A stretch of DNA of 64,000 bases from Tropicimonas marinistellae (GTDB taxonomy: Bacteria; Pseudomonadota; Alphaproteobacteria; Rhodobacterales; Rhodobacteraceae), in contig NZ_LNCI01000011.1 in assembly GCF_001509585.1 (NCBI RefSeq), positions 62,001 to 126,000 of the forward strand, in the 5' to 3' direction. This document shows positions 8,839-17,439 of the stretch, in pieces. Position 1 is the first letter of the stretch; every line of letters starts with the position of its first letter. Below the pieces are notes generated by a model, which was not told the DNA's origin, searched no databases, and saw only the letters and a list, made by a program, of their open reading frames with translations. Made by a program: the position numbers and the translations under genes.

Positions 8839-9683
8839 ATTTTTCTCCCTGTCGATTTCTTACGAAGCCTTCATCGCGGCCTCTGGGCATGGACTGTAGG
8901 GCAGTTTTTGGGTTTTGTCGCTGCGTTAGCGTCCCAGATGAAAAAAGGGATTTCTGGACCAATTCGAACCAGTCTGTCCGAGGACGGGATTGCCGTCCTT
9001 TGTTCCGCGCGGGGACCATGCCGATCGGTGATATCGGAGGCACGAATCGCCGCGCACGTGGCACTTGAGGCGTTGCTGTGTCCAGCAGCGACACGGTTGA
9101 AGTCCGAGTCTCGGCCGCACCTTTGTCACGAGGCTCTCAAGTATCCATCCGCATGTCCGACGCACGAAAAAAACCAGCAACGAGTTTCACGACGCCATGC
9201 GCCGCGGGGCAAGTGGCAGGACTCGACGTGACTACTGGTGGCTGAAGCGGCACCCATAATCCTGCACCCGCAAGACTCGAGGGCTCGGGATACACGCTTT
9301 TTCACCTCGCGAGGCGACACCTTTTGCCACCTCTGCGCGGGGCCAGACCAATCAATCGCCTTCTACTCTGGAGACTCCAGTCGCGATCAGGGTCAGACAC
9401 CGACTGCTCCGCGGTTTCACAATGCGTCGGCGCCACCAGGCACATCAAGTCGAACGGGAGGCCGAATCCGGGGCCTTCCCGTACCACGCGCCGACGGTCT
9501 GGGACCGGGAAAACCGGCTTTCACACCCCAATCGCGCAGCGAGTTGCGGCAAATCATACAAGCCGCCTTAGTGCTCTGGTACGCTTCGCTTGCTGATGAT
9601 GTGCCAGGATGGGGTGGCAGGTCGCAGCGTGGTCGCGGCGCCTGAGCGCTCCCCACCCTTCACGGATGAAGGAGGCGGAACTC
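8839..9683. other. Long intergenic region, no gene recognised
   Basis: About 845 bases between the divergent ABC operon and the RTX gene. Several short open frames exist on both strands, but none has a ribosome site with a protein-like translation. It holds the 13-base shared motif at 8959-8971 and, at its right end, the ribosome site AAGGAGG (9669-9675) of the RTX gene. Nothing else was recognised. Confidence 0.4.
8959..8971. promoter_or_regulatory. Second copy of the 13-base shared motif
   Basis: CCAATTCGAACCA, identical to the site at 940-952, about 120 bases before the polyamine-type binding-protein start. See that entry; a common regulator is possible but unproven. Confidence 0.3.
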
Positions 9684-11144
9684 ATGGCAAGACTATCTGG
9701 AACAAGATTTGTCGATCATATTGTCGGGACGAACGTTGCCGACATCATTCGCGGGTTCGGCGGGAATGACATCCTCAAGGGCCGTGGTGGGAACGACGAC
9801 ATCCGTGGCAGCCTGGGCAATGACTGGATCTGGGGTGGTCACGGCAACGACAAGTTGTCCGGCGGCGAAGGCGATGATTTTCTTTTCGGCGAGAGTGGCA
9901 ACGACACATTGAACGGAAATGACGGCGATGACGCGTTGATCGGCGGGGACGGCAATGACGGTCTTAAGGGCGGAAGAGGTGACGATCTGCTGTTCGGCGA
10001 GCAGACAGATGACCGCCTGGTGTTCGCCGGACCTGGCGCCGACATAGCCGCCGGCGGAAGCGGTGATGACACTGTTGTGTGGGACCAAGCCTCCGACGGG
10101 TCCGACGGCCTGTGGGACATCGCAGTCGGCGGCAATGCCCTGACAATCGACACGACCGGCGAGATCGCCTCGGCCCGACCGGTGTCGGAAGACAGCGACA
10201 TGCTTCTGCTGACCGTTGCCGATGCCGACGTCGCGGCGATCCTGGAGGCGGAGATCCGCGCCAGATACGACGGCGTCAACTACGCACGGCTCGACTCGAT
10301 TGGTCTGGTGATTGCGGAGTTCGAGACAGTCACCATCAAGCTCGAAGGCGTCGCCGGCTACCACGCGGTGCTGGACGCGGATGACTTCACCGGCGAGTCC
10401 CTGATGGAGGGATTGTTCAGTGGCACCAACGGTGACGATACACTGATTTCGCTCCCGGGGCCCGACCCACTGTCTCCCGGGGACGACGATGACGACATCT
10501 TTCTTGGCGGGGACGGGAACGACGAGATCCGCCCGGATCCAATCGAATACGTCAGCCGCGAGCCGCCGTGGGGAACCGGCACCGGGAACCACATCATCTT
10601 CGGACAGGGGGGCGACGACGACGTGATCACCGGCTTCGGCGACGACTTCATCTACGGTGGGACCGGCAACGATCACATCAACAGTGCCCACGGTAACGAT
10701 ACACTTGTGGGCGGCGCCGGCAACGACGTGCTTTGGGCAAGTTACGGCAACGACACGCTTATTGGCGGTGCGGGGAACGACAATCTCTACGGCGGGCATT
10801 GGGACACCGGCTTCACCAACACCTATTCGGGCGGCTCGGGCGATGACGTGTTGTTCGCGAGCGCAGGTGACGACGTGATGGAGGGTGGCGCGGGAGCCGA
10901 TACATTCAGGTACATGAGCGACAGGGACTTTCTCGGTCGCGGAGGACACGACACCATCACGGACTACGAACAGGAAGATACGATCCTGTTCATCGGCGGG
11001 TTCGGCGTGGAATCGGTCGCGCAGGTCGGGAGCGACGTCGTTCTTTCGATGGGGCCGGACTCAGACCTCACGGTCCTGAACACGACCATCGACTTGGTGC
11101 TCGACGACATCGCCGGGTGGTATGACGGGCCGGTCATCTCGTAA
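9684..11144 (+). CDS. RTX-type calcium-binding repeat protein
   Basis: A 486-residue acidic protein built from glycine- and aspartate-rich nonapeptide repeats of the GGxGxDxLx type, which fold into calcium-filled beta-rolls. One block covers about residues 16-105 (GGNDILKGRGGNDDIRG and following). A non-repeat segment of about 140 residues follows, then a second block at about 250-420 and a repeat-free C-terminus of about 65 residues, the place of the secretion signal in type I exported proteins. There is no N-terminal signal peptide. The start at 9684 has AAGGAGGCGG 7 bases before it. No type I exporter genes are nearby, so it would rely on one encoded elsewhere. No enzymatic domain was recognised in the middle segment. 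Confidence 0.85.
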   Translation: MARLSGTRFVDHIVGTNVADIIRGFGGNDILKGRGGNDDIRGSLGNDWIWGGHGNDKLSGGEGDDFLFGESGNDTLNGNDGDDALIGGDGNDGLKGGRGDDLLFGEQTDDRLVFAGPGADIAAGGSGDDTVVWDQASDGSDGLWDIAVGGNALTIDTTGEIASARPVSEDSDMLLLTVADADVAAILEAEIRARYDGVNYARLDSIGLVIAEFETVTIKLEGVAGYHAVLDADDFTGESLMEGLFSGTNGDDTLISLPGPDPLSPGDDDDDIFLGGDGNDEIRPDPIEYVSREPPWGTGTGNHIIFGQGGDDDVITGFGDDFIYGGTGNDHINSAHGNDTLVGGAGNDVLWASYGNDTLIGGAGNDNLYGGHWDTGFTNTYSGGSGDDVLFASAGDDVMEGGAGADTFRYMSDRDFLGRGGHDTITDYEQEDTILFIGGFGVESVAQVGSDVVLSMGPDSDLTVLNTTIDLVLDDIAGWYDGPVIS

Positions 11145-11259
11145 GGTTCGCAACCTGTTGACTGCCGGGTGCGGTCATGCGCCGACGACGGACAGGCGCG
11201 GGAACGATGCGGCAAAACACGCATGTGTCCGTTTGCAGTTCTCTTTGCGATCGTTGATA

Positions 11260-11349
11260 TGGCGGAAGCGGTGGGATTCGAACCCACGATACGGTTTCCC
11301 GTATGCCAGTTTTCAAGACTGGAGCCTTCAACCACTCGGCCACGCTTCC
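11260..11349 (-). tRNA. tRNA-Ser (anticodon TGA)
   Basis: Reverse-strand cloverleaf of 90 bases. Acceptor GGAAGCG pairs with CGCTTCC, followed by discriminator G and an encoded CCA. The anticodon stem CCAGT/ACTGG encloses the loop CTTGAAA, giving anticodon TGA. A long variable arm (CATACGGGAAACCGTAT) marks a class II tRNA, as expected for serine. The T-loop GGTTCGAATCC is standard. Confidence 0.96.
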
Positions 11350-11707
11350 ATGTACCGACGCGCTACGCGGTGGATTACCCGGGTTTGGGTGTCACCGGTC
11401 TGTCGTATCAATCGCTTCGGCGCGCACTTGTAATCACACTCTCGATGCCTGATCCAGCGCTGAAAAACAGAATCCGATCTCTGGCCCGCTGAGCGTGTTG
11501 CCCGTTCGGCAACAATTTTCACCGGTCGGCTGAGACGAATGCCTCATCGAACACCAATAACATCGACAGTACGTCTCGCCCCTTCCCCCATGGCACAAGT
11601 CCCTGTATAACAGTCGCAAGTGGGCCGGAAAACGGTCTGATATCGAGCGGTGGGGCCGTCGGCCGGCCCCGGACAAGCGCGAGCAACGCGCGGAAAAGAG
11701 GTCAAGA
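11350..11707. other. Intergenic region between tRNA-Ser and SPOR lipoprotein gene
   Basis: About 358 bases. It should hold the tRNA promoter (reverse strand) and the promoter of the forward operon starting at 11708. A perfect 7-base inverted repeat, TGTTGCC/GGCAACA with a 5-base loop, lies at 11496-11514 followed by ATTTTC; the T-run is short and no forward gene ends nearby, so it is a weak terminator candidate at best. No gene recognised. Confidence 0.35.
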
Positions 11708-12850
11708 ATGGACAGATACAGGCTGACTCTGTTCCTCGGAGCGTCATTGTTGGTTTTGCCGGTTTCAGGGTGCATGGATGGCGCCAACGGGAATTCCAAA
11801 GCGCCCGAAGGAGAAGCGACAGCCTTCTCCGAACGACCCGCCAGCGGTGCACTTGTCGAGCGCGATGTCGAGGCACCCGAGGTTTTCCAGGTGAGCGACA
11901 CCGGCTTGTGGGACGGCCGCCCGTCCCTCGGCGGGGTTTGGGTCGCCTATCCGGAGATCGCCAATCCGGAGCGCGTCGTTATTCGCAACGAGACCAATGG
12001 CAACTTCGTGATTGGCGCGTTGTTCAAGCGTGAACGGGAACACCCCGGCCCCAAGCTCCAGGTGTCATCTGATGCGGCGGCTGCCCTGGGGCTGTTGGCG
12101 GGCCAACCGACTGCGCTGAATGTCACGGCATTGCGACGCGAGGAGCCTGCGGAACCCGTCATTGTTGCCGCCGAACCGGCCACGGACGTTCAGGTGGCGG
12201 AGGCAAGCGACGCACCAGCGACCGACGCACAGGCAATTGCCGCCGAAGCGACCGCCGCCGTAGCCACGACCGAGACCGATCTCGGCGCGCCTATTGCGGC
12301 CGGTACGTTGGGCGGCGAAGGTGCAGAGGCGGACGCACAAGTCCCAGCCATCGCAACCGCGGCGAATGCTGACGGCTCGGCTGCGGAGGCCGCAGTGGAA
12401 GTCGCCGCCGTGAATACCGCGACAAAGAAAAAGTGGAACTGGAACCCATTCCGCCGCAAGAAGGCTGAGGAGGTGATAACGCCGGCCGCAGCCCCCGCCC
12501 CGATGATGGACCTTGCAGCAACGGACACGGTGACAGCCGAACCACTGGGCGTGGTTGCCGAGGAAGCCGCCGCAGCGCCTGAGGCCATTGCCGCCAGTCG
12601 CGCCGCCGCGCCCAATATCGACCGGCCGTATGTGCAGATCGGTATTTTCTCGGTGCAGGAGAACGCGAATAACACCGCCGAGGCAATGCGCCAGAACGGC
12701 GTCTCCCCGCGCGTCTTCGAGCAGGAGAGCAGCGGCAAGACCTTCTGGCGTGTCGTCGTCGGACCAGCCACCTCGAAGTCCGATCGGGCCTCGATGCTAC
12801 GAAAAGTGAAGGATCTGGGATTCACTGACGCCTATCCCGTCAGTGGCTGA
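11708..12850 (+). CDS. SPOR domain lipoprotein
   Basis: A 380-residue envelope protein. The N-terminus is a lipoprotein signal: a hydrophobic stretch ending in a lipobox V-S-G-C with Cys22 as the lipid-bearing residue. Residues about 50-145 form a compact domain of unknown type, followed by a long alanine/glutamate-rich low-complexity linker (about 150-300). The C-terminal 75 residues (from about 305, starting RPYVQIGIFSVQENANNTAE) are a SPOR domain, which binds denuded peptidoglycan glycan strands. The D,D-carboxypeptidase gene follows after 18 bases, consistent with a cell-wall role. The linker is typical of a protein spanning the periplasm. Confidence 0.88.
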   Translation: MDRYRLTLFLGASLLVLPVSGCMDGANGNSKAPEGEATAFSERPASGALVERDVEAPEVFQVSDTGLWDGRPSLGGVWVAYPEIANPERVVIRNETNGNFVIGALFKREREHPGPKLQVSSDAAAALGLLAGQPTALNVTALRREEPAEPVIVAAEPATDVQVAEASDAPATDAQAIAAEATAAVATTETDLGAPIAAGTLGGEGAEADAQVPAIATAANADGSAAEAAVEVAAVNTATKKKWNWNPFRRKKAEEVITPAAAPAPMMDLAATDTVTAEPLGVVAEEAAAAPEAIAASRAAAPNIDRPYVQIGIFSVQENANNTAEAMRQNGVSPRVFEQESSGKTFWRVVVGPATSKSDRASMLRKVKDLGFTDAYPVSG

Positions 12851-12868
12851 CAGGCTACAGATACGGCC

Positions 12869-14026
12869 ATGATGCGAAAGTTCACCGCTCTTCTGATTCT
12901 GGCCGCCAGCCTGACCGCTCATGCGGCCTACGCGGCCTTCGAAACCCGTGCGACAGCTGCGTGGGTGCTGGACCAGACAACGGGCACTGTCCTGCTGTCC
13001 AAGAATGCCGAACAACCGCTACCGCCAGCGTCAATGTCGAAGCTGATGACACTCGACATGCTGTTTGAGGCGCTGCGCGATGGCCGCGTTACACTGGACA
13101 CTCGGTTCAGCGTCTCCGACAAGGCAGCCGCCATGGGCGGCTCTTCGATGTTTCTCACCCCGAAGGATCGCCCGACGGTCGAGGAACTCATCAAGGGAAT
13201 CGTCGTCCAGTCGGGCAACGATGCCTGCGTTGTTGTCGCCGAAGGACTCGCAGGTACGGAAGAAGGCTTCGCGCGCCTGATGAACGAACGCGCGCGGGCA
13301 ATCGGGTTGAAAAACTCGACCTTTGCCAACGCCTCGGGCTGGCCGAACCCGAACCACAAGATGTCGATGGAGGATCTGGGCCTTCTCGCCCGGCGTCTCA
13401 TCGAGGAATTTCCGGAGTATTACGGGTATTTCGGGATGACCGAGTTTGCCTATGACGGCCGCGTTCCCTCCAATCATCGCAACCGGAACCCGCTTCTGAG
13501 CCTTGGCATCGGTGCGGACGGGCTGAAGACCGGCCACACCGCAGAGGCCGGCTACGGCCTCGTGGGGTCCGCGGTACAAGGCGACCGCCGCATCGTTTTC
13601 GTCATCTCCGGTCTCGGCAACGAGGTCGAGCGCGCGGAAGAGGCCGAGAGCATCGTCAACTGGGCGTTCCGCCAATTCGTGCAGAAGACGGTTGCCGAAA
13701 AGGGGACACGTCTTGCGACAGCCCCGGTCTGGATGGGATCTCAACGCAATGTGGGCATGGTCGTACCGGAAGACCTCAGCCTGTTGGTTCCAGCCGTCGT
13801 TCGAGGTGAAATCGAGGCTGAGGTCACATACGAGACACCGTTGCGCGCACCAATCGCAGAGGGGCAGCAAATCGGCACGCTGATCGTCGATCTGCCCGAT
13901 CTCGACCGTCAGGAACTGCCACTAACGGCTGAAACCGCCGTTGCCCGAGGCGGGTTTCTGCCACGCGTACGCACCGCGGCCTATGTTCTCTTCCGCCAAG
14001 TGACCGGGCAGGCCGCAGGGCTCTGA
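12869..14026 (+). CDS. D-alanyl-D-alanine carboxypeptidase (penicillin-binding protein 5/6 type)
   Basis: A 385-residue peptidase S11 enzyme that trims the terminal D-alanine from peptidoglycan stem peptides. Signal peptide at 1-22. The three catalytic motifs are present: SMSK (Ser55, Lys58), SGN (115-117) and KTG (220-222). A C-terminal beta domain of the PBP5_C type follows, ending in a segment that may anchor the protein to the membrane. Lies 18 bases after the SPOR lipoprotein gene and 4 bases before tmk, so it is likely in one transcript with both. Confidence 0.93.
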   Translation: MMRKFTALLILAASLTAHAAYAAFETRATAAWVLDQTTGTVLLSKNAEQPLPPASMSKLMTLDMLFEALRDGRVTLDTRFSVSDKAAAMGGSSMFLTPKDRPTVEELIKGIVVQSGNDACVVVAEGLAGTEEGFARLMNERARAIGLKNSTFANASGWPNPNHKMSMEDLGLLARRLIEEFPEYYGYFGMTEFAYDGRVPSNHRNRNPLLSLGIGADGLKTGHTAEAGYGLVGSAVQGDRRIVFVISGLGNEVERAEEAESIVNWAFRQFVQKTVAEKGTRLATAPVWMGSQRNVGMVVPEDLSLLVPAVVRGEIEAEVTYETPLRAPIAEGQQIGTLIVDLPDLDRQELPLTAETAVARGGFLPRVRTAAYVLFRQVTGQAAGL

Positions 14027-14030
14027 TCCG

Positions 14031-14684
14031 ATGACCACGCAATTCCCCCGGCGCGGGGTGTTCATCTCTTTCGAAGGTATCGACGGTTCCGGCAAATCCA
14101 CGCAGGCACGCCTGCTCGCCGAAGCGCTCGAAGCGGCGGGATATCCGGTCGTGCTCACGCGGGAACCGGGTGGGTCTACAGGTGCCGAGGAAATCCGCAG
14201 CCTGGTGCTGGAGGGTGACCCATCGCGCTGGTCGCCGGAAACGGAGATCCTTCTGTTCACCGCAGCACGCCGCGACCACCTGGAAAAGCGGATCTGGCCA
14301 GCGCTGGACGCAGGTAAAGTCGTGGTGACAGACCGCTTTGCCGATAGTACGCGCCTGTATCAGGGGCTACGCGGCAAGGGGTTGCGCGATGAAGTGGATC
14401 AGCTCCACGACATGATCATACGAACGGAGCCCGACATCACCTTCGTCATCGACATGGACCCTGCGGAGGGCCTGTCTCGCGCCAAGGGCCGGCAAACAAG
14501 CGAAGAACGGTTCGAGGATTTTGGCGAAGAGCTACAGCGCAAAATGCGTGCGGGATTTCTTGACCTTGTGCGCACGCACCCGGAGCGCTGTATCCTGATC
14601 GACGGCGGGCGCAGCGTCGAGGCTGTGGCGCTCGACGTGCGGGATCGGGCGCTGTCCCGCCTCCCCGAACCGGCCGACCGATGA
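14031..14684 (+). CDS. tmk: Thymidylate kinase
   Basis: Phosphorylates dTMP to dTDP for DNA synthesis; 217 residues, normal for the family. P-loop GIDGSGKST at 16-24 and a DR[FY] motif (VVTDRFADST) as in thymidylate kinases, with the LID region at about 147-155 (KGRQTSEERFE). Overlaps holB by 4 bases (ATGA), the conserved tmk-holB pairing of many proteobacteria. Confidence 0.96.
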   Translation: MTTQFPRRGVFISFEGIDGSGKSTQARLLAEALEAAGYPVVLTREPGGSTGAEEIRSLVLEGDPSRWSPETEILLFTAARRDHLEKRIWPALDAGKVVVTDRFADSTRLYQGLRGKGLRDEVDQLHDMIIRTEPDITFVIDMDPAEGLSRAKGRQTSEERFEDFGEELQRKMRAGFLDLVRTHPERCILIDGGRSVEAVALDVRDRALSRLPEPADR

Positions 14685-15823
14685 GCGACGCCGACGACCT
14701 TCCCGAACCGGATCGGCTGGAAGGCGCACCGCACCCGAGAGATACACTCCGGCTGCTTGGGCAAGACGGCGCGGAAGCAGCATTCATAGATGCGTTCAAC
14801 AGCGGCCGTATGCACCATGCCTGGCTCATCACCGGTCCTCGCGGGGTGGGCAAGGCGACGTTGGCGTGGCGTCTCGCTCGATTTCTGCTCACGGCGCCGG
14901 ACTCAGGCTCCGAAGACGGTCTCTTCGGGGCGCCGCCTCCGCCCGTCACGCTTGAGACGGACCCGGAGCACCCTGTTGTCCGCCGGATGAACGCGTTGTC
15001 CGAACCGCGCCTGTTCTTGTTGCGCCGCCCGTGGGACACGAAGGCCAAGCGGCTGAAACAGGATATCACGGTTGACGAGGCGCGGAAGCTCAAGGGCTTT
15101 TTCGCTATGTCCGCAACCGATGGCGGCCGGCGAGTCGTGATCGTGGATGCCGCCGACGAGATGAACACTTCCGCCGCAAACGCGGTACTCAAACTGTTGG
15201 AAGAACCGCCCGCGAACGCCTTCTTGCTGCTCGTCTCTCACCAGCCGTCGCGCCTGCTTCCGACGATCCGGTCCCGCTGCCGTACCCTGCGCTGCCAGCC
15301 GCTTTCTGCCGAGTCCTTGGTCGCGGCGCTGGAGGCGGCGGGGGCAGAGATGCCGGAGGATACGGCCGCCACGATGGCGCTTTCGGATGGATCCGTCGGT
15401 TCGGCATTTCGGCTGCTGTCCGACAACGGGCTCTCGACATACGCCGGATTGGTGCGACTTTTCGATGCGGCCCCGAAGATTGACCGAAGCCGCGCGCTGG
15501 CGTTCTGTGATGCCGCCGGCGCGCGCGGTGGCGAGACAACTGTCGATCAAGCCCTGCAGATGATCGATCTGTTCCTCACCCGGCTTGCACGAACCGGCAT
15601 CATGGGTCCGCCAACTCCCGAAGCCGCACCCGGAGAAAGCGCTTGCCTGTCCCGGCTTTGCCCCCATCCGGGCGCGGCACGGTTTTGGGCGGCGTTGCAG
15701 CAATCGCTGAGCGAACGAACCCGTCACGGGATCGCGGTCAACCTTGACCCTGCCGCTCTGCTGCTTGATACGGTTCTCAAGATCAACGCGGGCGCCGATG
15801 AGGTCATGTCCGCGCCAGTTTGA
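14681..15823 (+). CDS. holB: DNA polymerase III subunit delta prime
   Basis: Clamp-loader subunit, 380 residues. AAA+ fold near the N-terminus with GPRGVGKATLAWRLA as the P-loop region (a non-canonical loop, as expected since delta prime does not hydrolyse ATP). Further conserved segments are KQDITVDEARKLKGFF, VVIVDAADEMNTSAANAVLKLLEEPP and the sensor-like TIRSRCRTLR. No zinc-binding cysteine cluster is obvious, a common feature of alphaproteobacterial delta prime. Overlaps tmk upstream by 4 bases. Confidence 0.93.
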   Translation: MSDADDLPEPDRLEGAPHPRDTLRLLGQDGAEAAFIDAFNSGRMHHAWLITGPRGVGKATLAWRLARFLLTAPDSGSEDGLFGAPPPPVTLETDPEHPVVRRMNALSEPRLFLLRRPWDTKAKRLKQDITVDEARKLKGFFAMSATDGGRRVVIVDAADEMNTSAANAVLKLLEEPPANAFLLLVSHQPSRLLPTIRSRCRTLRCQPLSAESLVAALEAAGAEMPEDTAATMALSDGSVGSAFRLLSDNGLSTYAGLVRLFDAAPKIDRSRALAFCDAAGARGGETTVDQALQMIDLFLTRLARTGIMGPPTPEAAPGESACLSRLCPHPGAARFWAALQQSLSERTRHGIAVNLDPAALLLDTVLKINAGADEVMSAPV

Positions 15824-15834
15824 GCCGAGCAACC

Positions 15835-16638
15835 ATGCCCCAACCGCAGATCGTGGACAGCCACTGTCACCTGGATTTCCCGGATTTTGACGGCCAGCAC
15901 GCAGATATTGTCGCGCGCGCTGCCGAGGCGGGTGTATCGCGCATGGTAACCATCTGCACCAAGTTGCGCCTGGAACCGCAGGTTCGCGCCATCGCCGAGG
16001 CCCATGACTCGGTGTTCTATGCCGCGGGAACGCACCCGATGAGCGCGGCGGACGAACCACTGGCAACAGTGGAGGAACTGATTGCGCTCGCGGCGCATCC
16101 CAAGTTCGTTGGGATCGGCGAGAGCGGGCTGGACTACCACTACACGGCCGACACTGCCGGGATACAGCAGGAGAGTCTGCGAACTCACATTGAGGCTTGC
16201 CGTCAGACCGGACTGCCCCTCATCATTCACGCCCGCGACGCCGACGATGACATGGCCCGAATCCTGACCGAGGAGCACGGCAGAGGCGCTTTCGACTGCG
16301 TCATGCATTGCTTCAGCTCGGGGGCGAAACTCGCACAGGCGGCGCTCGATCTCGGTTTCTACCTCTCGATGTCCGGCATCGCCGCCTTTCCTCGCAGCAA
16401 CGAGCTACGCGACATCTTCGCCGCCGCGCCGGTCGACCGGATCCTTGTCGAGACCGACGCGCCCTATCTCGCGCCGCCTCCGCATCGGGGCAAACGGAAC
16501 GAACCGGCTTACTCAGCGTTGACCGCCCGCGTCGGCGCCGAGGTTTTCGACCTCAGCTACGAAGAGTTCGCTTCCCGGACCACCGCCAATTTCGACCGTC
16601 TTTTCGCCAAGGCCGCTGCATGGGACAAGGCTGCCTGA
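15835..16638 (+). CDS. TatD family metal-dependent hydrolase (nuclease)
   Basis: A 267-residue TIM-barrel metallohydrolase of the TatD/YcfH family, usually a 3'-exonuclease or DNase. HxH of the metal site is at His10-His12 (VDSHCHLDFPDF), with the conserved IGESGLDYHY, HARDAD and VETDAPYLAPPPHRGKRNEP motifs following. The ATG at 15835 is chosen; a TTG at 15820 that would overlap holB by 4 bases is an alternative. It ends in an ATGA overlap with the MBL hydrolase gene. The holB-tatD-MBL order is common in alphaproteobacteria. Confidence 0.93.
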   Translation: MPQPQIVDSHCHLDFPDFDGQHADIVARAAEAGVSRMVTICTKLRLEPQVRAIAEAHDSVFYAAGTHPMSAADEPLATVEELIALAAHPKFVGIGESGLDYHYTADTAGIQQESLRTHIEACRQTGLPLIIHARDADDDMARILTEEHGRGAFDCVMHCFSSGAKLAQAALDLGFYLSMSGIAAFPRSNELRDIFAAAPVDRILVETDAPYLAPPPHRGKRNEPAYSALTARVGAEVFDLSYEEFASRTTANFDRLFAKAAAWDKAA

Positions 16639-17435
16639 TGCCCGAGCTTCGCTTTACCATTCTAGGTTGCGGTTCGTCCGGCGGCGTGCCGAGGGTTGGT
16701 GGGCTCTGGGGCGCTTGTGACCCTGACAATCCGAAGAATTCCCGTCATCGCTGTTCGCTTCTGGTCGAGCGGCTCGACGGCGAGGCGGTCACTCGCGTTC
16801 TCATCGATACCTCCCCTGACCTGCGCCACCAATTGCTCGGTGCCGGCGTCGGCGTTCTCGATGGCGTGGTCTATACGCATGATCATGCCGATCACACCCA
16901 TGGCATCGACGACCTTCGTATGGTGGTCTTCGCGCGGCGAAGCCGCCTACCTGTCTGGGCGGACTCGGCGACTCAGGATTCGTTGTACAAGCGTTTCGGG
17001 TATGCCTTTGTACAGCCCGAGGGATCTGACTATCCGCCGATCCTGGACATGCAGAGCATTGACGGGCCGATCTCGGTGAACGGCGCCGCCGGTCCTGTCG
17101 ACCTGGCGCCGATCCGGGTGCGGCACGGCAATATCGACGCGCTTGGTTTCCGGATCGGGAGGCTGGTTTACATGCCGGACGTGAGCGAGATTCCCGACAC
17201 GGCCTGGCCGCTCCTTGAGGGGCTCGACTGCTGGATCCTCGATGCGCTGCGCTACACGCCCCACCCCAGCCACGCCCATCTGGATATGTCGCTGGAATGG
17301 ATCGCGCGTGCCCGCCCGCGGCGCGCGGTCCTGACCAACCTGCACATCGACATGGACTACGCCACCCTCGCAGCGCAGACCCCGGAGTACGTTGTTCCGG
17401 CCCACGACGGTCTCACACTCAGCCTCGGAGGGTAA
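16638..17435 (+). CDS. MBL fold metallo-hydrolase (PhnP-like)
   Basis: A 265-residue metallo-beta-lactamase fold enzyme. The metal motif HDHADH is at 81-86; further ligands include the His in VRHGN, the Asp in YMPDVSE and the C-terminal NLHIDMDY. The opening FTILGCGSSGGVPRVGG is typical of the PhnP-like phosphodiesterase subgroup. Start by ATGA overlap with tatD; the open frame continues upstream inside tatD but that extension is not protein-like. Substrate unknown; relatives hydrolyse cyclic phosphodiesters. Confidence 0.9.
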   Translation: MPELRFTILGCGSSGGVPRVGGLWGACDPDNPKNSRHRCSLLVERLDGEAVTRVLIDTSPDLRHQLLGAGVGVLDGVVYTHDHADHTHGIDDLRMVVFARRSRLPVWADSATQDSLYKRFGYAFVQPEGSDYPPILDMQSIDGPISVNGAAGPVDLAPIRVRHGNIDALGFRIGRLVYMPDVSEIPDTAWPLLEGLDCWILDALRYTPHPSHAHLDMSLEWIARARPRRAVLTNLHIDMDYATLAAQTPEYVVPAHDGLTLSLGG

Positions 17436-17439
17436 GCCC

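Noticed and set aside
9781-10920. Tandem repeats as a CRISPR array or satellite
   Set aside because: The repeats are in-frame nonapeptide codons with diverged sequence, not identical repeats with unique spacers.
9693-10949. Long reverse-strand frame (418 codons) over the RTX gene
   Set aside because: Valine/alanine-rich repetitive translation produced by the antisense of Gly-Asp repeats; the forward frame has the ribosome site and the RTX pattern.
11496-11514. Small inverted repeat as a terminator of the RTX gene
   Set aside because: It is more than 350 bases after the RTX stop and beyond the tRNA gene; the T-run is only four bases.
16308-16637. N-terminal extension of the MBL hydrolase upstream of 16638
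   Set aside because: It lies inside tatD out of frame and is not protein-like; the ATGA overlap marks the true start.
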